From CAZUQP01 sp964622455 (GTDB lineage: Bacteria > Pseudomonadota > Gammaproteobacteria > DSM-16500), in assembly GCA_964622455.1 (NCBI GenBank), contig CAZUQP010000032.1, positions 62,001 to 126,000 of the forward strand: DNA of 64,000 nucleotides, written 5' to 3'. The translations under genes were made by a program, and so were the position numbers. The notes under the pieces were generated by a model. That model was not told the DNA's origin. It was given only the letters and a program-made list of their open reading frames with translations, and ran no database searches. This document shows positions 35,569 to 44,129 of the stretch, one piece after another (the first letter of the stretch is position 1; every line of letters begins with the position of its first letter).

Positions 35569-37770
35569 ATGCATAAACGCATTCCTTTTGTCCTGGGGTT
35601 TGTCCTGCTTGCTATAGCCCTATGGTTACAAATTACTTCCATAAAACCGGTTGAACATTTCGTCACCCGCTTAGAAAACATCCTTTATGATATGCAATTA
35701 CGTGCCGCTTTATTTACACAGCAAAAACCTTTAGCTGCCACGGCCGTTATTGTAGACATTGATGATAAAAGTCTTGAGGGAGAAGGGCGGTGGCCATGGC
35801 CGCGTGCAAAACTTGCTTTTTTAATGACTCGTTTACAACAAGAAGGTGCAGTTGTCATTGCTTTAGATATTATTTTTCCGGAAAAAGAGAGCAATATTGC
35901 TGAAAAAGTGTTGCAAAAATTAACTGACGAAAAATTGAATACTCAAGAAATTCAATCTTTATTCAAAAAAATTGCCCCTCACTTCGCTCATGATGAGCAA
36001 TTTGCGAAAAGCTTAACAAAAATGGATGTTGTATTGGGCATCAGTTTTACTCCGGAAGCAAAAGCCCAAGGCGTTTTATCGCCTGCTATTCTTGAATTGA
36101 AATCCAGAGAAGAAAAACAATTAGGCTTTATTGATGCGCCCGGTGTGATAGGAAACGTATCCACGTTACAGCCCGCTGCTAAAAGCGCAGGATTTATTAA
36201 TGTATTTCCAGATGAAGACGGTATTGTTCGCCGTGTTCCCCTCCTCATTCGCTATCAAAATAGATTGTACCCGTCACTCGCTTTAGAAGCTGTACGGCTT
36301 TATTTATTAAGCTCTATAGAATTAGTCAGTGCTGAGTATGGTGACCAACAAAGAATAGAGGGTGTTAAACTTGCCAATCATTTTATTCCGACAGATGAAA
36401 AGGGACAAGTCATTATTCCTTTTCGCGGAAAAAGTTTTACGTTTCCTTATTATTCCGCAACTGATATTTTAAATAAAAAAATCCCCCCCGGAGCGCTTCA
36501 CGGAAAAATTGTTTTTCTCGGCACTTCAGCAACTGGTTTGGGTGAGCTAAAAGCAACAGCTGTTGAAAATGTTTTTCCGGGTGTTGAAATTCAAGCAAGC
36601 GTTGCTGAGGGTATTTTAACAGATCAATTCGCTCATCGGCCTGCGTGGATTTTTGGGGCAGAACTTTTTATTACATTGATTCTGGGCATCCTTTTTATTT
36701 TTATTTTCCCTTATTTTGGCCCGCGATCATTAACATTATTTATGATTGTAGTTCCCTTGTTGTTATTTTTTATAGACAGTTGGGTACAAGAACAAACGGG
36801 GTTAATTATTTATCTTTTAATTCCTATTGCTTTTACGGTGATATTAGCAATGATGTATATTGTTTATGGATATTTATTTGAAACGCGTAAACGTGAACGA
36901 TTAAAAGAAATGTTTGGTCAATACGTTCCAGAAAAACATATTGATGAAATGTTAGGAAGTGAAGGAAATTACGGGCTTTATGGCGAAGAGCGAGAAATGA
37001 CAGTACTTTTTGCAGATATTAGAAATTTCACCGCCATTTCTGAACCGCTTTCGGCAAGTGATCTTAAAAAAATGTTAAATGAGTTTTTTACGCCTATGAC
37101 AGAAATTATTTTCAAACATCGCGGCACGATTGATAAATATGTGGGCGATATGATTATGGCTTTCTGGGGAGCTCCTCTTAAAGATAAAAATCATGCTCAA
37201 CATGCCATCAAAGCAGCACTTGACATGCGAAAGGCCTTAGCTCCATTGAATACAAGGTTCGCTGAAAAAGGATGGGCAAAAATAAACATTGGCATGGGTT
37301 TGAATAGCGGCGTTATGAATATTGGTGATATGGGATCAAAATTCAGACGAAACTATACTGTATTAGGAGATACTGTCAATTTAGCTTCTCGTACAGAAGG
37401 GCTTACCAAATATTATGGGGTCGATATTATTGTGACCGAAAACATTCAAACCCATCAGCCTTCGTTTATTTTTCGTAAATTAGATCGCGTAAGAGTAAAA
37501 GGTAAAAAAACAGGGTTAGAAATTTATGAACTTCTTTGCACCGTTAAAGAATTGACGCCCTCGCTCCGCGAAGAAATTGATTTGCATCATGAAGCACTTA
37601 ACGCTTATTTTAATCAAGCATGGCAAAAATCAGAAACTCTTTTCAGAAAACTCCATGAACTACATCCGCACGCAAAATTATATAAACTTTATTTAGAACG
37701 TATTGCCGAATTTAAACGAAACGCACCGCCCGCAGATTGGGATGGAATTTATACGCATGCATTTAAGTGA
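35569..37770 (+). CDS. CHASE2-domain adenylate/guanylate cyclase (class III)
   Basis: A 733-residue membrane sensor-cyclase. One N-terminal helix (about 7-22) leads into an extracytoplasmic CHASE2 domain (about 35-345), then three closely spaced helices (about 360-440) and a class III cyclase domain (about 475-650). Both metal Asp are present (LFADIRNFTAIS and DKYVGDMIMAFWGAP), as are the NLASR transition-state Asn and Arg in TVLGDTVNLASRTE. It is therefore likely active, making cAMP or cGMP from an envelope signal. Its genes are flanked by a FecR-domain gene (convergent) and a TpsB gene (divergent). Ligand and downstream effector are unknown. Confidence 0.92.
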   Translation: MHKRIPFVLGFVLLAIALWLQITSIKPVEHFVTRLENILYDMQLRAALFTQQKPLAATAVIVDIDDKSLEGEGRWPWPRAKLAFLMTRLQQEGAVVIALDIIFPEKESNIAEKVLQKLTDEKLNTQEIQSLFKKIAPHFAHDEQFAKSLTKMDVVLGISFTPEAKAQGVLSPAILELKSREEKQLGFIDAPGVIGNVSTLQPAAKSAGFINVFPDEDGIVRRVPLLIRYQNRLYPSLALEAVRLYLLSSIELVSAEYGDQQRIEGVKLANHFIPTDEKGQVIIPFRGKSFTFPYYSATDILNKKIPPGALHGKIVFLGTSATGLGELKATAVENVFPGVEIQASVAEGILTDQFAHRPAWIFGAELFITLILGILFIFIFPYFGPRSLTLFMIVVPLLLFFIDSWVQEQTGLIIYLLIPIAFTVILAMMYIVYGYLFETRKRERLKEMFGQYVPEKHIDEMLGSEGNYGLYGEEREMTVLFADIRNFTAISEPLSASDLKKMLNEFFTPMTEIIFKHRGTIDKYVGDMIMAFWGAPLKDKNHAQHAIKAALDMRKALAPLNTRFAEKGWAKINIGMGLNSGVMNIGDMGSKFRRNYTVLGDTVNLASRTEGLTKYYGVDIIVTENIQTHQPSFIFRKLDRVRVKGKKTGLEIYELLCTVKELTPSLREEIDLHHEALNAYFNQAWQKSETLFRKLHELHPHAKLYKLYLERIAEFKRNAPPADWDGIYTHAFK

Positions 37771-37774
37771 TGAA

Positions 37775-38656
37775 TTAATTAATACAAAAATCCGTCACTG
37801 AGCGCGGAGAACTGGATGAAGACGGTGCCTCAACTGATACAGAAGATTCGGTCGTTGTGGTACTGCCCGTATCTGTACTCGTAATATGAGTATCTCCTTC
37901 GCTACTGCTCACAGTAGAAGTGGGGGGAGAAGATGAAGGCGCAACTGTACTGCTAGCTCCAATGGGTATGGGTGATGGTAAATTTGCAGGTACTGTAGTA
38001 ATAGCAGGTTGTCCTTTTAACATAGACGAAGGTGTATGTTTAACTTCAGGCATTTTACGCAGTCCTGAAATTTCTGCATAGACACGATCTTTTGCAGCAT
38101 TCAGTTCCACTTGTCCCACTTCATTTGCAATCACAATTGCCCCTTTCACTAAACTGGCCGCTAATCCTTTAGAATGACTATAAGCAATCGTGAATTCAGT
38201 TCCACGGATACCTATCGTCGCAACTGGTGTGCGTACATGATAATGATCGGGATTACTCTTAGAAATAAAACCTGTAATCGTTCGAAAACCGCCTTTGATA
38301 AGACTTGATTGATAAGCGTTATGAGATGCCCCATGATTAAATTGATATTGATCAATACGAAATGTAGTAGCAGGCCGCAAGGCAACCACACTTTTATCGG
38401 TAAAAACAATTTGGGCGCTGCCTGATGCGCTCGTCACAATGGTGTCCTTTTCATAAACGGCTGATCGTCTTTGTAAAACGCGCTTAGCAGGATGTGCAGG
38501 ATTACTGGCTTCAACCACACCTTTCACCCATACAATTTGTCCCACTACGTGCGGAGGGGCCGCCGCATAAATCCCCTGACTACATCCCAATAGGATAAGT
38601 CCTAAAAAAACCGAAAAAAACAGCGAAAATTTTCGCCGATTGAAAAATGATGTCAT
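37775..38656 (-). CDS. Exported FecR-domain protein
   Basis: A 293-residue protein with an N-terminal signal (FFSVFLGLILLGCSQGIYA). This could be cut after AYA or used as a lipobox at LLGC. A FecR/PF04773 domain follows (about 45-180, with AQIVFTDKSVVALRPATTFRIDQY and TPVATIGIRGTEF). The C-terminal 90 residues are Ser/Thr/Pro-rich low complexity. Unlike classical FecR it has no cytoplasmic anti-sigma part and no sigma gene beside it. FecR proteins of this type often accompany CHASE2 cyclases, as here (stop codons 4 bp apart). Confidence 0.86.
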   Translation of the reverse strand: MTSFFNRRKFSLFFSVFLGLILLGCSQGIYAAAPPHVVGQIVWVKGVVEASNPAHPAKRVLQRRSAVYEKDTIVTSASGSAQIVFTDKSVVALRPATTFRIDQYQFNHGASHNAYQSSLIKGGFRTITGFISKSNPDHYHVRTPVATIGIRGTEFTIAYSHSKGLAASLVKGAIVIANEVGQVELNAAKDRVYAEISGLRKMPEVKHTPSSMLKGQPAITTVPANLPSPIPIGASSTVAPSSSPPTSTVSSSEGDTHITSTDTGSTTTTESSVSVEAPSSSSSPRSVTDFCIN

Positions 38657-38956
38657 ACCCCACCCGCCGCGTGTATTAAAATCGTCCCGCCTCGCTCTTT
38701 AAGTATAAGCAATTTCATTTAATAATTCCTTGTTTTATAAGTGCTTCTTTTAAGATGATCGCTTTATATTTTAAAAATCCTTTTATATCAATATATTATA
38801 AATATCTCTGCATCTCACATTCATTATCTTAAAAATATATTTGACAAAAAAAAACTTCGATGGCAACATAAGCAAGTTTGCGCGCAAATTTTCTAAATCA
38901 TCCAAAACTCTTTTGGTTTTCGCTGATTATTTTAACTATATTTAAGGAGAATTGCC
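38657..38956. other. AT-rich divergent intergenic region, 300 bp
   Basis: This lies between the fecR-like gene (minus) and the synthetase-like gene (plus). On the minus strand TATACT (plus 38702-38707) is a possible -10 for the FecR gene. On the plus strand a consensus TTGACA (38840-38845) is followed by a poor -10 candidate. The AAGGAGA Shine-Dalgarno of the next gene is at 38944-38950. No open reading frame of note, tRNA or repeat was seen. Confidence 0.5.
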
Positions 38957-39814
38957 GTGCAAGACATTTTCGCCTACAGCCATATCATTCGCCAATTACG
39001 CCGTTTTTTCCAAGATCATAAAGGTTATATCGAAGTTCCTGCGCAACCCAGGCTTTCAATACTTGCCGCTTGTGAAGACCCAGAAACCATTACTCAATTT
39101 GTTTTCAGCGGCGTCAATTATCCTCTGCCGCAAACCGGCCAAATGTGGCTTGAAGCAGAGATTTTAGATAACCCTACAGTCCCAGGCGTATTTTGTATTA
39201 CAACAAGTTACCGCAATGAACCATTCCCAATCCCAGGGCGCCACGATAAAATTTTTCCCATGTTTGAATTTGAATCCGCTGGCGGCATGAGTGAATTGAA
39301 AAAAGTTGAAGCTGAATTACTGGAATATTTAGGCTTTCCCGCTCCTGTTTCTTGTCTTTATGATGCCGTTTGCCAAAAATATGGCACGTTTGAAATTAAA
39401 TCCGACCATGAAATGTTAATGCAGCAAGAATTCGGCAACGTCATTAGCTTGGAACATTTTCCGCAACGCACACATCCTTTCTGGAACATGAAACATGATA
39501 AAAATGGGATCTTTAACAAAGTAGATGTGATTCTTTATGGCATGGAAACAATGGGCTCGGCAGAACGCTCGACCAATGTCGAAGAAATGCGCGAAAACTT
39601 TTTTACCATTTCAAATGGCCAATATGCAAAACTTCTCTTTAATGCCTTTGGCAAGGAACGTGTTATGAAAGAATTAGATATTTATCTTGATTTACCGATG
39701 TTCCCGCGTTTTGGCGGCGGCATTGGTGTGACTCGACTTGCACGCGCAATGAAATTGGCTGAAATCATTCCTGCAGATCCTGAAGCAAAGGAAGAATTGG
39801 CAAAAGCGGTTTAA
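38957..39814 (+). CDS. Free-standing class II aminoacyl-tRNA synthetase core (Asp/Asn/Lys-type)
   Basis: A 285-residue protein corresponding to only the catalytic core of an AsnRS/AspRS/LysRS-type enzyme. Motif 2 is seen as SYRNEPFPIPGRHDKIFPMF (about 89-108) and motif 3 as GGGIGVTRLARAM (about 254-266). The N-terminal OB-fold anticodon-binding domain is missing. Related stand-alone cores include archaeal asparagine synthetase-related proteins and tRNA- or EF-P-modifying paralogs. The start is GTG with a strong AAGGAGA. It is probably an amino-acid-activating enzyme that does not charge a normal tRNA; the substrate is unknown. Confidence 0.82.
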   Translation: MQDIFAYSHIIRQLRRFFQDHKGYIEVPAQPRLSILAACEDPETITQFVFSGVNYPLPQTGQMWLEAEILDNPTVPGVFCITTSYRNEPFPIPGRHDKIFPMFEFESAGGMSELKKVEAELLEYLGFPAPVSCLYDAVCQKYGTFEIKSDHEMLMQQEFGNVISLEHFPQRTHPFWNMKHDKNGIFNKVDVILYGMETMGSAERSTNVEEMRENFFTISNGQYAKLLFNAFGKERVMKELDIYLDLPMFPRFGGGIGVTRLARAMKLAEIIPADPEAKEELAKAV

Positions 39815-39821
39815 CTGCACG

Positions 39822-39857
39822 CGATCAGAGCACATTAAAAATGTTCTGATCGTTTTT
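39822..39857 (+). terminator. Intrinsic terminator after the synthetase-like gene
   Basis: CGATCAGA (39822-39829) pairs perfectly with TCTGATCG (39845-39852); three further pairs (one G-T) extend the stem to 11 bp. Five T follow directly. It separates the synthetase-like gene from pyrE, which starts 16 bp later, so pyrE must have its own promoter or depend on readthrough. Confidence 0.85.
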
Positions 39858-39873
39858 ATTGATCTGGTGAAGA

Positions 39874-40470
39874 ATGACGCGAACACAATTAATTAATGCC
39901 CTGTATCAAATTAAAGCCGTTAAATTTGGCCAGTTTAAATTAAAAAGCGGTAAAATCTCGCCTATTTATATTGATTTAAGACAAATTATTTCTTACCCCG
40001 ATGTTTTACGAAGCGTTGCTAATGCGATTTGGCTCATGGTGCAAGAAATAAAATTTGATTTAATTTGTGGTGTTCCTTATACAGCACTCCCCGTTGCAAC
40101 TTGTATTTCGCTGCAGCACAATATTCCAATGATCATGCGCCGCAAAGAAAAAAAATCTTACGGCACTGAGCAGCAAATTGAAGGCGCTTTTCATCATGGA
40201 CAAACTTGTTTAATCATAGAAGATCTCATTACAACCGGCAGCAGCATCATTGAAACTGCAGATGATCTAGAGGCGCACGGTTTAAAAATAACAGATACTG
40301 CGTTACTCATTGATCGCGAACAAGGCGGCAAAGAAAATTTAGAGAAACGACATTATCGCGTACATGCCGTTTTTACCTTATCTGAAATATTGCAAACATT
40401 AATGAAATCCGACCGAATCACTCAAGAAGAAGAGGTTCTCATCAAAAAACTTCTTCAGGAACCCGTATAA
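39874..40470 (+). CDS. pyrE: Orotate phosphoribosyltransferase, eukaryotic UMP-synthase type
   Basis: A 198-residue enzyme making OMP from orotate and PRPP. It tracks the OPRT half of animal UMP synthase: FGQFKLKSGKISPIYIDLR, CGVPYTALPVAT, IPMIMRRKEKKSYGT, then the PRPP loop CLIIEDLITTGSSIIET and LLIDREQGGKENL. Typical gammaproteobacterial PyrE is noticeably different in these blocks. The stop TAA is followed at once by the pyrF ATG in the same reading frame. The resemblance is recalled from known sequences, not computed. Confidence 0.93.
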   Translation: MTRTQLINALYQIKAVKFGQFKLKSGKISPIYIDLRQIISYPDVLRSVANAIWLMVQEIKFDLICGVPYTALPVATCISLQHNIPMIMRRKEKKSYGTEQQIEGAFHHGQTCLIIEDLITTGSSIIETADDLEAHGLKITDTALLIDREQGGKENLEKRHYRVHAVFTLSEILQTLMKSDRITQEEEVLIKKLLQEPV

Positions 40471-41244
40471 ATGCCCCGCTTAACTTATCAAAAAAGAATT
40501 GATTTTTGCAAAAATCCTTTGGCAAAAAAATTGCTACATTTAATCAGTGAAAAAAAAACAAATCTTGCTTTATCTCTTGATGTAACCACTTCTGAAAAAA
40601 TCATAGCACTTGCTGATCAATTAGGCCCTGAAATATGTGTTTTAAAAACGCATGTCGATATTATTGAAGATTTCACCCCCGACCTTATAAAAACTTTAAA
40701 AAAACTCGCGCAACAACATAATTTTCTTATTTTTGAAGACAGAAAATTTGCAGATATCGGCCATACAGTGCAATTGCAATATGAAAAGGGCATTTATCAT
40801 ATTGCAGACTGGGCAGATATCGTCAATGCACATAGCCTGCCGGGCCCTGGCATTATTTCAGGGTTAGCTGAAATTGGACTGCCAAAACAGCGCGCGCTGT
40901 TATTGCTTGCTGAAATGAGTTCAACAGGAAATCTTTTTACTGAAGATTACAAACAAAAAACACGTCACCTCGCTGAACAATTTTCTGATTTTGTGATCGG
41001 TTTTATTGCGCAGCGAAAATTAACGGAACATCCAGGGTGGATTTATCTGACACCAGGCGTGCAATTTATTGAAAAAAAAGATGCTCACGGACAACAATAT
41101 ATCACACCTTCTGATGCTATTTTACAGCATGAAACCGATATTATTATTGTGGGACGAGGAATTATCAAAGCAAAAGATCCACTGCAAGAAGCAAAACACT
41201 ATCGTAACATAGCGTGGGATGCTTATTGCAAAGCGTGTGAGTGA
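40471..41244 (+). CDS. pyrF: Orotidine-5'-phosphate decarboxylase, eukaryotic UMP-synthase type
   Basis: A 257-residue decarboxylase making UMP. The catalytic block FEDRKFADIGHTVQLQYEKG (the D-K-x-x-D network), ISEKKTNLALSLDV, LKTHVDIIEDFTPDLI, LLAEMSSTGNLF, YLTPGVQF and IIIVGRGII match the C-terminal half of animal/fungal UMP synthase rather than E. coli-type PyrF. It starts on the base after the pyrE stop, in the same frame (39874 to 40471 is 199 codons). The two genes together are co-linear with a fused UMPS. Confidence 0.94.
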   Translation: MPRLTYQKRIDFCKNPLAKKLLHLISEKKTNLALSLDVTTSEKIIALADQLGPEICVLKTHVDIIEDFTPDLIKTLKKLAQQHNFLIFEDRKFADIGHTVQLQYEKGIYHIADWADIVNAHSLPGPGIISGLAEIGLPKQRALLLLAEMSSTGNLFTEDYKQKTRHLAEQFSDFVIGFIAQRKLTEHPGWIYLTPGVQFIEKKDAHGQQYITPSDAILQHETDIIIVGRGIIKAKDPLQEAKHYRNIAWDAYCKACE

Positions 41245-41248
41245 GCGT

Positions 41249-41659
41249 TCATGGAATATCTCTTAACTGATCAGTACGCGCTACAATTTTTTTTAAATGT
41301 TTTATTTCATCCGGTGAAAATTCTTTATAAAAAGGAACTCCTTGGTTTAATACTAAAAAAACATTTTCTCCGATCCCTTTTATTAAATCACTTCCTAATA
41401 ATTCAACATATCCCATGTGAAGAAATTGCTCCCCCGCCCATTCAGTCAACCGTTCTAACGTATCAAACACTAGCATAAAATAACGGCCGTCTATAGAAGC
41501 ATACAAAGGACGAAAAGGCTCATCATCATTAGGCAACATTTCTCGTTTCGTAGGAAAAAAAAGAGAAGAACGTAATAAAGTCAGATAAACTTGATTAACA
41601 TCTTCTTGTTTACCTTGGCTTGCGTATGCATGAGCAATCACTTCATCTAATTTCGTCAT
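41249..41659 (-). CDS. SseB-family protein
   Basis: A 136-residue protein resembling the SseB N-terminal domain (PF07179): VNQVYLTLLRSSLFFPTKRE, PLYASIDGRYFMLVFDTLERLTEWA, YVELLGSDLIKGIGENVFLVLNQG, EFSPDEIKHLK. Named after an E. coli protein affecting serine sensitivity; molecular function is unclear. The ATG at 41659 is preceded by AAAGG; an in-frame GTG two codons upstream is less likely. It is convergent with pyrF (stops 4 bp apart). Confidence 0.8.
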   Translation of the reverse strand: MTKLDEVIAHAYASQGKQEDVNQVYLTLLRSSLFFPTKREMLPNDDEPFRPLYASIDGRYFMLVFDTLERLTEWAGEQFLHMGYVELLGSDLIKGIGENVFLVLNQGVPFYKEFSPDEIKHLKKIVARTDQLRDIP

Positions 41660-41791
41660 AAACACCTTTGATTAAAAAACCGCTTCATTTTCCTCCGGTT
41701 TGCTTAATAGTCAAGCCTCAGGTAGTGTAAGTTACAAACATTAGGTACAATACGCATTTTTTAGAGGGCGCTAAAGCTTAGGAGAATATAA

Positions 41792-43357
41792 ATGACTGAA
41801 AAAGTAGCTGTTAAAAATAAAATCTATCTTAATTTATCCGCTCCCGAACTCGTTGATATAGCCCTTACCAGAAAAGAAGGAATACTTGCTTCAAACCGTG
41901 CATTAAATGTCACGACAGGCCCTCGCACTGGGCGCTCTCCTAAAGACCGCTTCATTGTAAAAGATGCGCTCACTGATAAAACAGTCGATTGGAACACGAT
42001 TAATCAACCGATTAGCCAAGATGCATTTAATGCATTATGGAACCGCGCCGAAAATTATCTTGCTGAAAGAGATTGTTCGTTTGTTTCTTATCTTAAAGTA
42101 GGTGCGGAAGAAAAATTTGCTTTGACTGTTAAAGTGATGACTGAACTTGCTTGGCATAATCTTTTTACATTTGATCTTTTTATTCGTCCTGAAAAACCGA
42201 TTACCACTGATCAACCGCATCAGTGGACTATTCTTTGTGTACCTAATTTAAAAACTGATCCCGAAAAAGACGGCGTTAACAGTGATGCCGCCGTCATTTT
42301 AAATTTTACGAAACGTGCAATTCTTATTTGCGGCACGCATTATGCAGGTGAAATGAAAAAAGCCATGTTTTCTGTGCTTAATTTTTTATTGCCTGATGCT
42401 GAAGTGTTACCCATGCACTGTGCGGCCAATGTCGGCAAAGAGGGTAAAACCGCATTATTTTTTGGATTATCAGGCACCGGTAAAACAACTCTTTCCGCAG
42501 ATCCTGAACGTTATTTAATTGGTGATGATGAACACGGCTGGAGTAGCGACGGTGTTTTTAATTTTGAAGGAGGGTGTTACGCAAAATGTATTGATTTATC
42601 CCGTGAGCGTGAACCTGTTATTTGGGATGCCATTCGAGAAACTGCCATCATGGAAAATGTGGTGCTTGATCCAAAAACCAAAACGCCCAATTATGCAGAT
42701 GCGAGCTTAACTGAAAATACCCGCGCCGCTTATCCGCGTGAACATATTCCCTTGCGTGTTGATGAAAATAAAGCAGGGCTGCCAAGCGCGGTACTGTTTT
42801 TAACATGCGATTTATACGGTGTATTACCGCCGGTTGCCCGCCTCACCAAAGAACAAGCGGCTTATTATTTTTTAAGTGGATACACAGCCCTCGTCGGCAG
42901 CACTGAAGTCGGTTCAGGTAAAGGAATTAAACAAACATTTAGCACTTGTTTTGGCGCACCTTTTTTTCCACGGCCCGCGACCGTATATGCTAATTTATTA
43001 ATGAAACGCTTAGAACAATCCGATGCAGAAGTTTATCTGGTGAATACAGGTTGGACAGGCGGCGCTTATGGTAAAGGGGGGATGCGTTTTTCTATTCCAA
43101 CCACCCGCACCATTGTCAGCGCTATTGTAAATGACGATCTGCGTCACGTGCCCTATGAAACATTGCCCGGATTTAAGTTAGCTATTCCAACCACTATCAA
43201 GGGCATTGATAGTCGCATATTAAATCCAATCAAAGCCTGGGCAGATCAAAATGCCCATGCGCAATTTGCCCGCGAATTAATGAGCAAATTTATAGAAAAC
43301 TTTAAAAAATTCGATGTAAGCGATCTCATACGAAAAGCAGGGCCTCTCATTGAATAG
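41792..43357 (+). CDS. pckA: Phosphoenolpyruvate carboxykinase (ATP)
   Basis: A 521-residue enzyme for the first step of gluconeogenesis, oxaloacetate plus ATP to PEP. The ATP-type kinase loop GLSGTGKTTLSADP (about 226-239) leads to the metal site LIGDDEHGW. The N-terminal RTGRSPKDRF, the GGCYAKCIDLSRE block and TGWTGGAYGKGGMR are all typical. Length is normal. Together with aconitase, acetyl-CoA synthetase and peptide import, it fits an amino-acid/acetate-feeding lifestyle with gluconeogenesis. It has an AGGAGA Shine-Dalgarno. Confidence 0.97.
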   Translation: MTEKVAVKNKIYLNLSAPELVDIALTRKEGILASNRALNVTTGPRTGRSPKDRFIVKDALTDKTVDWNTINQPISQDAFNALWNRAENYLAERDCSFVSYLKVGAEEKFALTVKVMTELAWHNLFTFDLFIRPEKPITTDQPHQWTILCVPNLKTDPEKDGVNSDAAVILNFTKRAILICGTHYAGEMKKAMFSVLNFLLPDAEVLPMHCAANVGKEGKTALFFGLSGTGKTTLSADPERYLIGDDEHGWSSDGVFNFEGGCYAKCIDLSREREPVIWDAIRETAIMENVVLDPKTKTPNYADASLTENTRAAYPREHIPLRVDENKAGLPSAVLFLTCDLYGVLPPVARLTKEQAAYYFLSGYTALVGSTEVGSGKGIKQTFSTCFGAPFFPRPATVYANLLMKRLEQSDAEVYLVNTGWTGGAYGKGGMRFSIPTTRTIVSAIVNDDLRHVPYETLPGFKLAIPTTIKGIDSRILNPIKAWADQNAHAQFARELMSKFIENFKKFDVSDLIRKAGPLIE

Positions 43358-43362
43358 CGCTT

Positions 43363-44046
43363 ATGATCACTATTCGAGATAACATTTTTTCGATCAAAAA
43401 CAAAATTGAGGATTATGAGTCACGTTATCATAGGGCACCTCACTCAGTTACCTTACTTGCTGCGAGCAAAGGGCAATCGATTGAAAAAATCAAAGAGGCA
43501 GTCCTTGCCGGTCAAACTGCTTTTGGCGAAAATTATGTGCAAGAAGCACTGCCCAAAATCGAGGAACTCGCTAAAGCAAATTTGGGATGGCATTTCATCG
43601 GCCCAATACAACGCAATAAGACTAAAAAAATTGCTGAATATTTTTCTTGGGTACAAAGTGTCGATAACATCGAAATTGCTAAACGTTTAAACAATCAACG
43701 CCCCTCACATTTACCGGCCCTTAACATTTGTTTACAAATTAATGTCAGTGATGAAAAAACAAAAGCAGGGATTCCTCCTTCTGAAGCCTTATCTCTTGCA
43801 ACAGATTGCGCTTCGCTGCCTAATTTAACATTACGTGGATTAATGTGCATTCCTGAACCTAAAAATTCTTTTTCTGCCCAAAAAGCAGAATTACACAAAT
43901 TACGTATTATTTTTGACAACTTAAATAAAAACGGATTTAAATTAGACACATTGTCGATGGGGATGTCCGATGATATGGAAGCAGCCGTAGCAGAAGGCGC
44001 GACATTAGTCAGAATAGGTACAGCCATTTTCGGTCAGCGCATTTGA
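43363..44046 (+). CDS. yggS: YggS-family PLP-binding protein
   Basis: A 227-residue PLP homeostasis protein (alanine-racemase N-terminal fold, no racemase activity known). It has the PLP lysine in LLAASKGQSIEKI, FGENYVQEALPKI, WHFIGPIQRNKTK, and the phosphate-binding end LSMGMSDDMEAAVAEGATLVRIGTAIFG. It starts 5 bp after pckA. proC and yggT follow about 1 kb downstream. The yggS-proC-yggT order is conserved in gammaproteobacteria, here interrupted by a DUF4015 gene. Confidence 0.95.
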   Translation: MITIRDNIFSIKNKIEDYESRYHRAPHSVTLLAASKGQSIEKIKEAVLAGQTAFGENYVQEALPKIEELAKANLGWHFIGPIQRNKTKKIAEYFSWVQSVDNIEIAKRLNNQRPSHLPALNICLQINVSDEKTKAGIPPSEALSLATDCASLPNLTLRGLMCIPEPKNSFSAQKAELHKLRIIFDNLNKNGFKLDTLSMGMSDDMEAAVAEGATLVRIGTAIFGQRI

Positions 44047-44129
44047 ACCAGTATATCACGAAATACCGTTCTCTTGATGGGCTACAATAAAACCATCAGC
44101 CATGGAAACGCTAACGTGAGGTTACCATC

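Noticed and set aside
40468..40473. Programmed readthrough or recoding of the TAA between pyrE and pyrF
   Set aside because: TAA is the least leaky stop, pyrF has its own ATG and an AGGA about 10 nt upstream, and both domains are complete separately; ordinary coupled translation explains it.
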